Source: Rhodopirellula baltica
Lineage (GTDB): Bacteria; Planctomycetota; Planctomycetia; Pirellulales; Pirellulaceae
NCBI GenBank assembly: GCA_002901265.1
Contig: PPHI01000001.1
Coordinates: 124,001-188,000 of the forward strand
DNA: 64,000 nt
Reading direction: 5' to 3'
Position numbers and translations under genes: made by a program. Positions 38,412 through 47,410 of the stretch are shown one piece after another; within the stretch, counting starts at the first letter, position 1; every line of letters starts with the position of its first letter. The notes below the pieces were generated by a model. It had not been told where the DNA came from. It made no database searches and was given only the letters and a program-made list of their open reading frames with translations.

Positions 38412-40535
38412 TTATGCGACGCGTCGTCGGCGGCCGAACAAACCACGTTTTCCGATGAAACGTTCGATCGCTTCGTTTGACGCAGTAAATTCGGGCCCGA
38501 ATTTTGAAATGTCCATCTCGGCAAGCGGTCCAAGATCGCGTGTTGTAAAACGATCGATTCGGCGTTGCAAATACGTTTTGGAATCCAGCTTTGGCAACAG
38601 ATTAGGGTTATCGTGTTTGGAAATCCAGTAGCCGTCCAGCGCCAAGTAATCGACGTCCATATAGGCAAACGATTCCAACGCGTCTTCGGCTGTCTCGACA
38701 ATCGCCTCGCCGTTCACGTTGAAGCTGGTGTTGATCACGATCGGCAGGTTGCTGAGTTTGTTGAACGCCGTGATGACGTTAAACAGGTCTGTGTTCTCGT
38801 CTTCACTGACCGACTGGACTCGTGCGGTGAGGTCTTCATGAACGATCGATGGCGCGAGCTGCTGTGTGTGCGCCAATGCTCGTCCGATCAGCAACATGAA
38901 CGGGGACTCGTCTTCGAGTTCAAAGTAGTCGGCAACGCGATCTTTCAGACAGGCCGGAGCAAAGGGGCGGAACTCTTCGCGATGTTTGACACGAGCGTTT
39001 AGGATTTCTTTCATGTTGGCGAATCCCGGGTGTGCCAACAGCGAGCGGTGACCCAGCGCGCGGGGACCGAATTCGGCAGGCCCGACACAGCGGGCAACGA
39101 TCGCGCCTTCGATCAACGCGGCAGCGATCGTGTCATGAATCGATTCGGGACGCGTCGCGACAACCTCGCGAGATTGGATCATCGCTTCGACTTCGGCGTT
39201 TTGGACGTCATGACCGAAGTAGCAAGATCGGATTCGTACCGGTTGAAGTTCGCTGGCGTTTGCGATCGCCAATTGTGCCGCGCCAACAGCACAACCGTCA
39301 TCGGCCGCCGCTGGATAGATAAAGATGTCTTCGCAATCAGTTTCTTGGCGGATCTCTTCGTTCATCAAACCGTTCAGCGCCACACCGCCGGCAAGTGCGA
39401 TGTCGCGATGGCCCGTTTTGGCGATCGCGTGCTTGGCCAAGTCGACGCCGATCGATTCGGTCAGAGCTTGGACAGAAGCGGCAAAGTCGAAGTGTTGTTG
39501 CAAGAACGGTTCGCCTGATGTTCTTGGGGCCAACAGTTCGTGCAGTTTTTCGGTGAACTGAAATGCAACGTGTCCGTGCGGGCCGAGCTCGCCAAGCCGC
39601 AGACATTCGGTTTCGTTGTACTGGACCGTTGCGTCGGGATTCACCGTCACCATGTCACGGAGTGCATCCAGGTAAACGGGTTTTCCATACGCAGACATGC
39701 CCATGACCTTGTATTCGTCACCCATCGTGAATCCCAGGTGCTGGGTCGCGAACAGGTAAAAAATACCAACGCTGTGCGGCCATCGCGTTTCGCTGACTCG
39801 GTGTAATTTGCCTGCCTGGGCGGAATAAACGGTGACGGTATCGGATTCGCCTTGGCCGTCGATGACCAGCACGGTTGCCGCGTCAAAGCCTGAATTGAAA
39901 TATGCCGACGCGGCATGGGTTTCGTGGTGATTGAAATACTCGACCGGAAATCCTTCGGCGTAGTGGTCAATCGTGGAAGCGATCTGACGATATTTGACGG
40001 ACCAGTTCCAATACCATGTGATGCGCCGAACCAAGGTGCGTGTCGTGTCGTCAGCGAGTGGCAGGCCGTCTAGGAAGCGACGGAGTTGAATCGCGGGTTC
40101 ATTGGGAGGATCGATCGCGACGTATTCAAGCTTCGGCAACGCGGCATACAAGAAGTTCTTGATTTTGGTGGCGATGGATGCCGACGCAACACAGGTGTCG
40201 ATGAAGTGATAAAGCGTCTTTTGAACGAACTCTTCGGCGCGAAAATTGACCGCGATCGAGCGGACCGCATACCCGCGATCTCGGGCGACATCACAACACT
40301 CTTTGATGCTGCCGATTGGGAAGTGCCAATCGTGCTTGCGGTTGCTCAATCGCTCTTCGGCGACTGCGTGTAAAACGCATCCGTTTCTTGCGTCAACCAG
40401 GGCGACAGCGGCGTCGTGACCGAATGCGCCCAGTCCCAGCACTGCTTCGGGGCGTCCGTCGTCGGTTACCGCAAGGTCTGGATAAGCGTCGCGAAGTTGG
40501 GCGCGCAAGCTGGGTGTCAATAAACCGGCGTTCAT
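38412..40535 (-). CDS. Carbamoyltransferase, NodU/TobZ/CmcH family
   Basis: Transfers a carbamoyl group from carbamoyl phosphate, via an adenylate, to a hydroxyl of a sugar or secondary metabolite. The N-terminal ASKHA/Kae1-like domain shows VLGLGAFGHDAAVALVDA, the metal-site FNHHETHAASAYFNSGFD and VLVIDGQGESDT. The C-terminal domain shows AEFGPRALGHRSLLAHP, EFRPFAPACL and LPIVINTSFNVNGEAIVET. At 707 aa it is slightly longer than NodU (about 570-620). No biosynthetic cluster surrounds it, so the substrate is open; the glycosyltransferase group is 30 kb away. Starts at ATG 40535. Confidence 0.93.
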   Translation of the reverse strand: MNAGLLTPSLRAQLRDAYPDLAVTDDGRPEAVLGLGAFGHDAAVALVDARNGCVLHAVAEERLSNRKHDWHFPIGSIKECCDVARDRGYAVRSIAVNFRAEEFVQKTLYHFIDTCVASASIATKIKNFLYAALPKLEYVAIDPPNEPAIQLRRFLDGLPLADDTTRTLVRRITWYWNWSVKYRQIASTIDHYAEGFPVEYFNHHETHAASAYFNSGFDAATVLVIDGQGESDTVTVYSAQAGKLHRVSETRWPHSVGIFYLFATQHLGFTMGDEYKVMGMSAYGKPVYLDALRDMVTVNPDATVQYNETECLRLGELGPHGHVAFQFTEKLHELLAPRTSGEPFLQQHFDFAASVQALTESIGVDLAKHAIAKTGHRDIALAGGVALNGLMNEEIRQETDCEDIFIYPAAADDGCAVGAAQLAIANASELQPVRIRSCYFGHDVQNAEVEAMIQSREVVATRPESIHDTIAAALIEGAIVARCVGPAEFGPRALGHRSLLAHPGFANMKEILNARVKHREEFRPFAPACLKDRVADYFELEDESPFMLLIGRALAHTQQLAPSIVHEDLTARVQSVSEDENTDLFNVITAFNKLSNLPIVINTSFNVNGEAIVETAEDALESFAYMDVDYLALDGYWISKHDNPNLLPKLDSKTYLQRRIDRFTTRDLGPLAEMDISKFGPEFTASNEAIERFIGKRGLFGRRRRVA

Positions 40536-40706
40536 TCAATTGCCCCATTGAACGTGTATTTGCAGTGTGATTTGTGGCCTGTCGGAATGTTGCCCATTCG
40601 ACGTGGCGTTGGTGTTGTTGTGCTCGTGGATTCCACAGTTGCCACAACCGGCGGATCCTAGGAACCCCGCACCCCTATGACAATGTTGATCTGAAGTGGC
40701 AGGAGT

Positions 40707-40734
40707 CCGACAAGGGCTTGTTAAACCTTGTCGG
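40707..40734 (+). terminator. Stem-loop with T-run upstream of the lipoprotein gene
   Basis: A perfect 9-bp stem (CCGACAAGG/CCTTGTCGG, 10-nt loop) is followed eight bases later by six T (40743-40748). No plus-strand gene ends just before it, so it may close a leader or small RNA in the 40536-40750 gap. Confidence 0.4.
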
Positions 40735-40819
40735 CGCAGATGTTTTTTATGGCCCGCTTGGGGGTGTGGTGGCGATAACGCGAAGGGGTTGAAGGTCTCA
40801 CGCCAAATTGAGGTTCGCC

Positions 40820-41605
40820 GTGAAGTCGTCATCGTTCGCAGTGTTGTTACCTGCAAGAGAACTGCCGCATGCCCGGAGTCTGTTGAATGGCGGGATGCTG
40901 ATCGCGCTCTGCCTGCTGAGCACCGGATGTCTGCCGTCGACTCGTGTGATCAAGAACCCTGGTGATCGCGACAAGGGTGTGCGGTACTATCGCCCCAAGC
41001 CGTTTTTAAAGCTCGCGCCGATGACCAACAAGGCGGGCGAGCCTGTCGACGGCTATGTCACGATCGAACAAACGGTGCTGCCAGACTACAGCGAAGAATA
41101 TTCGATTCATGTCCGTAGCGGCCTGGGGAGCAACGAGACCGAAATCACGTTGACTGACGGATGGCGATTGGATTCGCTGAACGTCAACATCGATTCCAAT
41201 TTTGACGAAAACGTCAAAGCGATCGCAGATCTGACAAAGTCTCTCCCGATCGCGACCAGCAACGCTGAGAAAGTACCGGTCAAAGCATCCAACGTGCCTC
41301 TTGGCTTATACGAAGCCGTTGTTTCAAAAGGATGCGATGGCAAAAAACGCTTGTACGGATATCGCTATGTCGGTTTCATGCCCTATTCCCCTTGTCCGGT
41401 CGAATCTTGCGGACTTGAGCAAACGTCATGCAACCAAGGGCAGATCTACGGTCTGATTTTTGAAGACGAGCGCATGGTCTTTCGGCCGCTGCATGACCTG
41501 ATGCCAGGTCAGACCTCCGTCGCTGATCGATCGGCGGAGGAAGTTCATGATGAACCCGCGGTCATTGAAGACCCGATTGACGATCTGCCGCTCAACCAGT
41601 TTTAG
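40820..41605 (+). CDS. Hypothetical lipoprotein
   Basis: A 261-residue protein with an N-terminal hydrophobic segment and lipobox (LIALCLLSTGC, Cys near 37). The mature part is beta-rich with no family I recognise (VRYYRPKPFLKLAPM, GYVTIEQTVLPDYSEEY). Three further Cys lie in a CPVESCGLEQTSC segment. The C-terminus is acidic. The start chosen is GTG 40820, because GAGG lies six bases before it; a TTG at 40808 is in frame. The likely position is an envelope lipid anchor. Confidence 0.7.
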   Translation: MKSSSFAVLLPARELPHARSLLNGGMLIALCLLSTGCLPSTRVIKNPGDRDKGVRYYRPKPFLKLAPMTNKAGEPVDGYVTIEQTVLPDYSEEYSIHVRSGLGSNETEITLTDGWRLDSLNVNIDSNFDENVKAIADLTKSLPIATSNAEKVPVKASNVPLGLYEAVVSKGCDGKKRLYGYRYVGFMPYSPCPVESCGLEQTSCNQGQIYGLIFEDERMVFRPLHDLMPGQTSVADRSAEEVHDEPAVIEDPIDDLPLNQF

Positions 41606-41617
41606 AGACACGATCGC

Positions 41618-42640
41618 GTGGAGATCATTTGTCATCTAAGGCAGTTGACGGTTGATGAACTTGATCGTATCCGTCAGACGCTTGGTTTGCGCTACCACAT
41701 GCGGCGGCAGGCCAAAGTGATCGCGATCGGGTTCGGCATAGCAGAACGCGGCGGAAAGTTAGACTTTGACCGACGCGATTGCATCATCTTTTATGTACGC
41801 AAGAAACGGGAGCGACTTCGTCAGCAGCTTTGCCTGCCAACCGAAGAACGAATTCGGGTGAAACGCGGGCGGCAGTTTGTCGAGGTCCGGTTGCCGACCG
41901 ACGTGGTTGAATCTCCGCCGAAATTAATTGTGCCAACTGGACGCGGGATCCGGCATCTAAAACGCAACGAATCGGCGACCGCCGGTGCGGTGGTCGTTTG
42001 GCGAACGGCCTCACGTCGACAGTTTCACTGGGGTGTGCTTACGGCGGGGCATCTATTCCGCCATCGTACGCAAGTTCCCGAACAGGACAAGTTCGTCCGG
42101 ATCAAAGCGACTCGCAACCGCGAAGTTCAAGGTCGCTTGATTATTTGTTCGAACGATCAAGATGGTGTCGACGCCGCTCTGATTCTCGTCCATCGCCAAT
42201 CCTTGGTCACCGGCGAATTGATCACCGCCGGGCAGCGGACGCGTGGAAAGACCGTTCGCACATTGGAATCACTTGTCAACGACCAAGGCAACGAGGGGAG
42301 AACGCTCTCCGATCACAAGCGTCATCCCTTCCTGGTCACTAGGTATTTGCCTACGTTTGACGCTGTTTCGACGCTAGGAACGATCAAACATTTGTTGGAC
42401 GTACGGAGCGAGAAACCGGGAACGTTTCGGCAAGGGACCTCTGGTTCGCTGTGGGTCATCGCTCGCCAGGCAAGTTGCCAACAGTGCATCGGATGGCAAT
42501 CCCAATTCGCGAATGACAATTTTGTTCGGGGCGGCGGCCAAGCGATGGCAACGATCTTGGAGTGGTTGCATCAGCAACTGGCAAGTCTCCATGACGTCAG
42601 CGCCGAAGACATTGAATTGCGACTGGTCAGTCATCTCTGA
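41618..42640 (+). CDS. Hypothetical protein with trypsin-like peptidase motifs
   Basis: A 340-residue protein starting at GTG 41618, 13 bases after the lipoprotein gene, with no signal peptide. Three spaced motifs resemble a chymotrypsin-fold triad: His in GVLTAGHLFRH (like TAAHC), Asp in DGVDAALILVH (like DIALL), and Ser in RQGTSGSLWVIA (like GDSGGP). The N-terminal 100 residues are basic and helical. There are two C-terminal Cys (ASCQQC). It could be a cytoplasmic or divergent serine protease or an inactive relative. The assignment rests on motif order only. Confidence 0.6.
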   Translation: MEIICHLRQLTVDELDRIRQTLGLRYHMRRQAKVIAIGFGIAERGGKLDFDRRDCIIFYVRKKRERLRQQLCLPTEERIRVKRGRQFVEVRLPTDVVESPPKLIVPTGRGIRHLKRNESATAGAVVVWRTASRRQFHWGVLTAGHLFRHRTQVPEQDKFVRIKATRNREVQGRLIICSNDQDGVDAALILVHRQSLVTGELITAGQRTRGKTVRTLESLVNDQGNEGRTLSDHKRHPFLVTRYLPTFDAVSTLGTIKHLLDVRSEKPGTFRQGTSGSLWVIARQASCQQCIGWQSQFANDNFVRGGGQAMATILEWLHQQLASLHDVSAEDIELRLVSHL

Positions 42641-42659
42641 TGCGTCGCCTAGTATCACT

Positions 42660-43547
42660 TCAGTTCGCAGACAAGATCGTGTCGATATCTTGGCGCGGCG
42701 GGGCACCGAACATTCTCCGGTACTCTCGGCTGAACTGCGACGGGCTTTCGTAACCCACGCGAAACGCCGCTTCGGCCGCGTCGAGTTTCTCGCCGATCAT
42801 CAGGCTACGTGCTTCTTGAAGCCGCATCCGCTTTTGGTATTGCAGCGGCGTCATCGTCGTCACATTTTTGAAGTGTTGGTGAAAAGACGACGTGCTCAGT
42901 CCGACTTGCTCCGCCAAAGACTCGATCCGCAATGGATCTGCGAAGTGATCTTTCAGCCAACGAATGGCTCTCGCGATCCGATGGGCAGGTGCACCTGCAA
43001 GTGCGATCTGGCGCAGTCGCAAGCCTTGTGGACTGGTCAGCACCCGATGTGTGATTTCTTGCAACACGAGCGGCGCAAGCGGACGAACGCTTTGCGGCTC
43101 ATCAAGCAGCTCCACCAACCGCGTCGCCGCATCCAATAATCGTGATTCGACCGGCGTCACCGCAAGACCACGTTCCGATGGGCCCACCGATGGAATGTCC
43201 GCGCCATCGGCCAACAACTCTCCGACGACTTTGGGGTCCAGCGATATCCTCAGCCCCAGATACGGTTTGCTTGCCGTCGCTTTTGAGACACGAGCGTCAA
43301 CGGGCAGGTCAACGGACACGAGCAGAAACTGTGCCGGGTCAAGCGAGTACGTTTCGCCAGACAAATGGACTTCCTTCGAACCTTGCGCAACCATGCACAA
43401 GCAGGGCTCATAAAGGAGCGACGTCAGCTCTGTCGCCGAACTGAAGCACGAGAGATGTAGTTCGGGAATCGGACTGCCGATCGACTGGCCCATTTTTGAA
43501 TGTCGCCGAATCCCATCAGCTAACTGCTGTATCGTTTGGTTTCCCAT
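42660..43547 (-). CDS. AraC-family transcriptional regulator
   Basis: A 295-residue regulator. The N-terminal AraC_N (YSIRK/arabinose-type ligand) domain is visible as SLLYEPCLCMVAQGSKEVHL and LLVSVDLPVDARVSKA. The C-terminal double helix-turn-helix is complete: IARAIRWLKDHFADPLRIES, LAEQVGLSTSSFHQHFKNVT, AAFRVGYESPSQFSREYRRM and FGAPPRQDI. ATG 43547 is chosen because GGAGATGGA precedes it and the extension upstream does not match the family. It is divergent from a cupin and an SDR; regulators of this subtype often control such redox genes and themselves. Two operator-like repeats lie in the shared promoter region. Confidence 0.93.
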   Translation of the reverse strand: MGNQTIQQLADGIRRHSKMGQSIGSPIPELHLSCFSSATELTSLLYEPCLCMVAQGSKEVHLSGETYSLDPAQFLLVSVDLPVDARVSKATASKPYLGLRISLDPKVVGELLADGADIPSVGPSERGLAVTPVESRLLDAATRLVELLDEPQSVRPLAPLVLQEITHRVLTSPQGLRLRQIALAGAPAHRIARAIRWLKDHFADPLRIESLAEQVGLSTSSFHQHFKNVTTMTPLQYQKRMRLQEARSLMIGEKLDAAEAAFRVGYESPSQFSREYRRMFGAPPRQDIDTILSAN

Positions 43548-43578
43548 TTTTCCATCTCCAAAGCTCTGATCAGAGTTG

Positions 43579-43617
43579 CGTAGGATTAGGCAATGGCGTC
43601 GCACGATCGGGTGATCG
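43579..43617 (+). promoter_or_regulatory. AraC-type operator-like repeat, copy 1 (proximal to araC-family gene)
   Basis: First copy of the pattern CGTAGGATTAGGCAATG-N9-GATCG-N4-ATCG. The spacing of the conserved blocks is identical to copy 2. It starts 31 bases upstream of the regulator start codon, so it is placed for autoregulation. Confidence 0.7.
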
Positions 43618-43765
43618 TCAATAAGTTGCACGCGTTACACTCACTCTATCAAGCGAAATGCTTACAGAAAGCGGCGACGCGGCAATTTTCGATGTTTTTT
43701 GCGGCGCGATTAGACCCGGTTCTGGCGATGCTTTGGCGTCGAAAAAACGCGAAATCTGAAAGCCA

Positions 43766-43804
43766 CGTAGGATTAGGCAATGAGCTGGGAGGATCGTTCT
43801 ATCG
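43766..43804 (+). promoter_or_regulatory. AraC-type operator-like repeat, copy 2 (proximal to cupin gene)
   Basis: Second copy of the same split pattern, in direct orientation 187 bases from the first and 53 bases upstream of the cupin start. The 17-bp block CGTAGGATTAGGCAATG is identical in both copies, and the downstream GATCG and ATCG blocks fall at the same distances, as expected for a tandem-site AraC operator. Confidence 0.7.
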
Positions 43805-43856
43805 CCTGATTTCGCCCCAGGCATACCATGGAGAGTAAAAGCGTGGAGTAAAACCA

Positions 43857-44372
43857 ATGATTGATCGTCGAGGATTTTCCCAAGCTACGGGAGCCACCGC
43901 GATCGCCATGTTATTGCATGTCGAATTAGAAACACCAACGAAAGACCCCAAGGAGCAAACGATGGAAATCAAACGAAATGGCACGCAGGACTCGGCAGTG
44001 GGACCTTCCGATTGGTTCACCGGAACGACCCGCATTGATCCGCTGTTTAGTCCGCATGAACCGGCGCGAGCTGCAGCGGCATGCGTCACGTTCGAACCGG
44101 GGGCCCGCACGGCGTGGCACACTCACCCGCTGGGGCAAACACTGATCGTAACCTCTGGCGTCGGCCGGGTCCAAGTTTGGGGGCAAGCGATTCAAGAGAT
44201 CCGCCCCGGTGACGTCGTTTGGTTCCCGCCTGGGGAGAAACACTGGCATGGTGCCTCGCCCAATACCGCAATGGCACACATCGCGATTCAAGAATCGCTC
44301 GATGGCAAAGTCGTCGAATGGATGGAACATGTCACCGACGACCAATACGAAAACGAATCTGACAATAGGTAA
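43857..44372 (+). CDS. Cupin-domain protein, probably exported
   Basis: A 171-residue protein. The N-terminus has two Arg and a short hydrophobic stretch ([19 protein letters not shown]), reminiscent of a Tat signal. The cupin core has motif 1 [20 protein letters not shown] with HTH metal ligands, and motif 2 [18 protein letters not shown]. Such cupins (sometimes annotated mandelonitrile-lyase or carboxymuconolactone related) occur beside SDR genes under AraC control in many bacteria. An internal ATG (MEIKRNG, 43963) could give a cytoplasmic form. Three bases separate its stop from the SDR start. Confidence 0.87.
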   Translation: MIDRRGFSQATGATAIAMLLHVELETPTKDPKEQTMEIKRNGTQDSAVGPSDWFTGTTRIDPLFSPHEPARAAAACVTFEPGARTAWHTHPLGQTLIVTSGVGRVQVWGQAIQEIRPGDVVWFPPGEKHWHGASPNTAMAHIAIQESLDGKVVEWMEHVTDDQYENESDNR

Positions 44373-44375
44373 ACA

Positions 44376-45128
44376 ATGATGAGCAATCAAAATATCAGTG
44401 GAAAAGTAGTCGTGATTACAGGCGCCAGCAGCGGACTGGGGGAAGCCACCGCGCGGCACCTCGCTGCTGCCGGTGCGATCGTCGTTCTCGCGGCCCGTCG
44501 CGAAGACCGTATCAACGAACTAGCCAAGGAATTAACCGATGGCGGCGCAAAAGCGATTGCGGTGAAGACCGACGTGACCGATAGCGTACAAGTCAAACAT
44601 TTGGTCGACACCGCGGTCGATACGTTCGGTCGCATCGACGTCATGCTTAACAACGCGGGTTTGATGCAGCAATCGCCACTGGAGGCATTTAAGGTCGACG
44701 AGTGGGATAACATGATTGACGTCAATATCAAGGGCGTCTTGTACGGTATCGCGGCCGCATTGCCGCATATGAAGCGACAGCACTCGGGTCAGATCATCAA
44801 TGTCTCGTCGGTTGCCGGCCACAAGGTGACGCCTTCGGGAGCGGTTTATTGTGCAACAAAGCACGCCGTCCGCGCGATTTCAGAAGGCCTTCGAACAGAG
44901 GTCAAGGCATACAACTTGCGTACCACCGTGATCTCGCCAGGGGCGGTCGCGACGGAGCTGCCGACACACATCACACATGAAGAGTCGCACGAAGGCATTA
45001 ACGAGTACTATGCCCAAGTCGCGGTTGCTCCCGAATCGTTCGCTCGTGCAGTCGCTTTCGCCATCGAACAACCCGAAGACGTCGACATCAACGAAATCCT
45101 CTACCGACCGACAAAGCAAGAGCTTTGA
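44376..45128 (+). CDS. Short-chain dehydrogenase/reductase
   Basis: NAD(P)-dependent oxidoreductase of the classical SDR family, 250 aa. The cofactor motif is [15 protein letters not shown] (TGxxxGxG), NNAG is at [12 protein letters not shown], and the catalytic Ser-Tyr-Lys is in [23 protein letters not shown]. An ARRED segment after beta-2 (LAARREDRI) favours NADP. The substrate is unknown. It forms a unit with the cupin, starting three bases after its stop, and is probably controlled by the divergent AraC regulator. Confidence 0.94.
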   Translation: MMSNQNISGKVVVITGASSGLGEATARHLAAAGAIVVLAARREDRINELAKELTDGGAKAIAVKTDVTDSVQVKHLVDTAVDTFGRIDVMLNNAGLMQQSPLEAFKVDEWDNMIDVNIKGVLYGIAAALPHMKRQHSGQIINVSSVAGHKVTPSGAVYCATKHAVRAISEGLRTEVKAYNLRTTVISPGAVATELPTHITHEESHEGINEYYAQVAVAPESFARAVAFAIEQPEDVDINEILYRPTKQEL

Positions 45129-45168
45129 TTGAGGCACTGTACCAAGCTCATCATTGAGAAGCGGTGGA

Positions 45169-45414
45169 ATGAAAACCAATTTTGAAAACCGTGTTGCTTT
45201 GGTAACCGGTGCGGCAACCGGAATGGGGCTCGCAACGACCAAAGCCTGTTCCCAAGCCGGCGCTATCGTCGTTCTGGCCGACAGTCGCGAAGAGCTAATT
45301 GGTCAAGAAGAAAAGGATCTCAATGAATCGGGGCATAGGTGATCGCGGTTCACTCCGCTATCAGCGACGAAGCTCAGGTCGAAGCAATGATCGATGGTCG
45401 GACGACCGTCGGTT
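45169..45414 (+). pseudogene. Truncated second SDR gene
   Basis: The fragment begins MKTNFENRVALVTGAATGMG, a normal SDR start with the cofactor motif, and runs to NESGHR followed by TGA. In another frame the SDR sequence continues at once (VIAVHSAISDEAQVEAMID), as if one G was lost in GGTGATC near 45350. It then degenerates after MID and stops. Catalytic Tyr/Lys and the last two thirds of the domain are missing. It lies 40 bases after the intact SDR and precedes a new ribosome site, so it looks like a decayed tandem SDR. Confidence 0.75.
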
Positions 45415-45485
45415 AAAGCGAAGTCGCCTTGCGAAAGTCGTTTCCGACTTTGTTCAATCAATGCATTTATCCAAAGGAGATTTTG

Positions 45486-46772
45486 ATGCGAATTGCACTG
45501 ATCACGACATTGGTTTGCTGCGGTCTCTCGGTCACAAGATCGGCTCATAGCGACGATTGGCCCCGCTGGGGTGGTCCCAATCGCAACGCCGTCTCGGACG
45601 AAAAGGGATTGCTACAACAATGGCCAGAGCAAGGACCTCCACTCGTATGGAAAACCACCGGGATTGGCGAAGGGATGGGCGGTGTTGCGGTTAGCGAAGG
45701 CCGGATATACACCACAGGCGACATTGATGGGACCGCTTGGCTGATTGCGCTTCGTGAAGATGACGGCAGCCAAATCTGGAAGGCCAAGATCGGCAGTGGC
45801 GGCAACCCCGGTTTTATCTTTCAACCCGATGGACCACGTGCAACGCCGACTATCGAAGACAATCGCATTTACGCTTTGGGGCAGTATGGTGACTTCGTCT
45901 GCTTCACGTTGGACGGCAAGGAGGTTTGGCGGAAACACTATGTGGATGACTTTGGCGGGGTGATGCCAAAATGGGGTTACAGTGAATCGCCTTTAGTCGA
46001 TGGGGACCAGATACTGTGTGTTCCCGGTGGATCAGAGGTGACTATGGTCGCCATCAACAAGAAAACGGCCGAAACGATTTGGAAGTGCCAAGTTCCGGCT
46101 GGCGAGTTCAACCCACGTTATGGAAATGATTCCGCAGCAGGCTATTCCTCGGCAATCGTGTTCGAATTTGCTGGAATCCGGCAATACGCCCAGTTCACCG
46201 CGACAACGCTGGCAGGAGTAGAAGCTTCAACGGGAAAGCTGCTGTGGCGCTATGATAAGCCAGCGAATACCCATCGAATCCCATGCTCGACGCCAATCTA
46301 TCTCGACGGAGTCGTCTTTGCCGCGACGGCATACGACGCTGGGGGAGGCGCAGCAAAACTTGCTGCCGATGGCCAGGGCGGTGTCACTGCCGACGAAGTT
46401 TGGTTCAACCCGATCATGAAAAACCATCACGGAGGCATGATCATCGCAGATGGATGCCTATACGGGGCGGCGGGAGGCAATCGTGGCGGGTTCCTCGTCT
46501 GCCTTGACCGCGAATCGGGCGACAGGCTTTGGGCGGAGCGTGAAGCGCCCAAGGGATCGTTGATGATGGCCGACGGTCGTCTGTATCAGCGTGTCGAGAA
46601 TGGCACCATGATCTTGATTGAGCCGAACCGAAACAAATACATCGAGCGTGGCCGGTTCGAACAACCAGATCGATCTCGCAGTCCCGCATGGCCTCACCCG
46701 GTCATCGCCAATGGGAAGTTGTACCTCCGCGACCAAGGCATGCTACTCTGTTATGACGTTGCCGCGAATTAG
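45486..46772 (+). CDS. Exported PQQ-like beta-propeller protein
   Basis: A 428-residue secreted protein. A signal peptide (RIALITTLVCCGLSVTRSAH) is followed by DDWPRWGGPNRNAVSDEKGL, the usual opening of planctomycete PQQ-like/BamB-like WD propellers. Propeller blades recur with the W motif (GSQIWKAKIGSGGN, GKEVWRKHYVDD, TAETIWKCQVPAGE, GKLLWRYDKPAN, GDRLWAEREAPKG). PQQ binding is not proven, and an enzymatic or scaffold role is open. ATG 45486 has AAAGGAG upstream; the longer frame is rejected. Confidence 0.88.
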   Translation: MRIALITTLVCCGLSVTRSAHSDDWPRWGGPNRNAVSDEKGLLQQWPEQGPPLVWKTTGIGEGMGGVAVSEGRIYTTGDIDGTAWLIALREDDGSQIWKAKIGSGGNPGFIFQPDGPRATPTIEDNRIYALGQYGDFVCFTLDGKEVWRKHYVDDFGGVMPKWGYSESPLVDGDQILCVPGGSEVTMVAINKKTAETIWKCQVPAGEFNPRYGNDSAAGYSSAIVFEFAGIRQYAQFTATTLAGVEASTGKLLWRYDKPANTHRIPCSTPIYLDGVVFAATAYDAGGGAAKLAADGQGGVTADEVWFNPIMKNHHGGMIIADGCLYGAAGGNRGGFLVCLDRESGDRLWAEREAPKGSLMMADGRLYQRVENGTMILIEPNRNKYIERGRFEQPDRSRSPAWPHPVIANGKLYLRDQGMLLCYDVAAN

Positions 46773-46896
46773 TCGTCGCAATCGAAATGGCAAAGTTGAG
46801 GTATTGGTCTGAACGGTTTTGGAACGCAAAATGCTAGTGGGCGTCACAAGGCGTTCAAAGGTTGTTTTCAATTCGAGATTGCAGACTCGTCCTCCC

Positions 46897-47310
46897 ATGC
46901 CAGAAATCCTAGTTTCCGATTCCCACGCCGAAGTGCGTGAGCAGATTTCACGGTTGCTTTCCCAAGCGACCGAAGCATCCGGTCAGACGTTTTCACCGCG
47001 TGCGATCACGCTGGCGCTGATGGATTCTGATCGGGTCGTCGGAGGTCTTTCGGGGACAACGAACTGGGAATGGCTTTACATCGAAACGCTGGCGGTCGCA
47101 CCCGAATTTCAGAAGCAAGGCTTTGCAAAACAGCTCGTTATGAAAGCGGAAGAGATCGCACGTGAACGCGGCTGCTGCGGAAGCTGGGTCGATACCTTCA
47201 CCTTTCAAGTCCCCACGTTCTATCTCGCCTTGGGGTACGAGAAATTCGGTGAGTTGCCGAACTATCCCAAAGGCCATTCACGCATCTTCTTGCGCAAACT
47301 GTTCATCTAA
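46897..47310 (+). CDS. GNAT family N-acetyltransferase
   Basis: A 137-residue acetyltransferase. The acetyl-CoA-binding motif A is visible as LYIETLAVAPEFQKQGFAKQ (Q-x-x-G-x-A/G), followed by the helix LVMKAEEIARERGC and the strand VDTFTFQVPTFYLALGYEKFG of motif B. The substrate is unknown. The start at ATG 46897 (MPEILVSD) gives a typical length; the longer open frame from 46819 lacks support. Confidence 0.85.
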   Translation: MPEILVSDSHAEVREQISRLLSQATEASGQTFSPRAITLALMDSDRVVGGLSGTTNWEWLYIETLAVAPEFQKQGFAKQLVMKAEEIARERGCCGSWVDTFTFQVPTFYLALGYEKFGELPNYPKGHSRIFLRKLFI

Positions 47311-47410
47311 CCCTGAGCGAGCGCGGCGTCGTCCACTCTCGTTGTGTGAAAGTCGCGATTGTTCCTTTTACATTTGATGTGCTCAAGGCGACTTATCACT
47401 CCGCCTGGAA

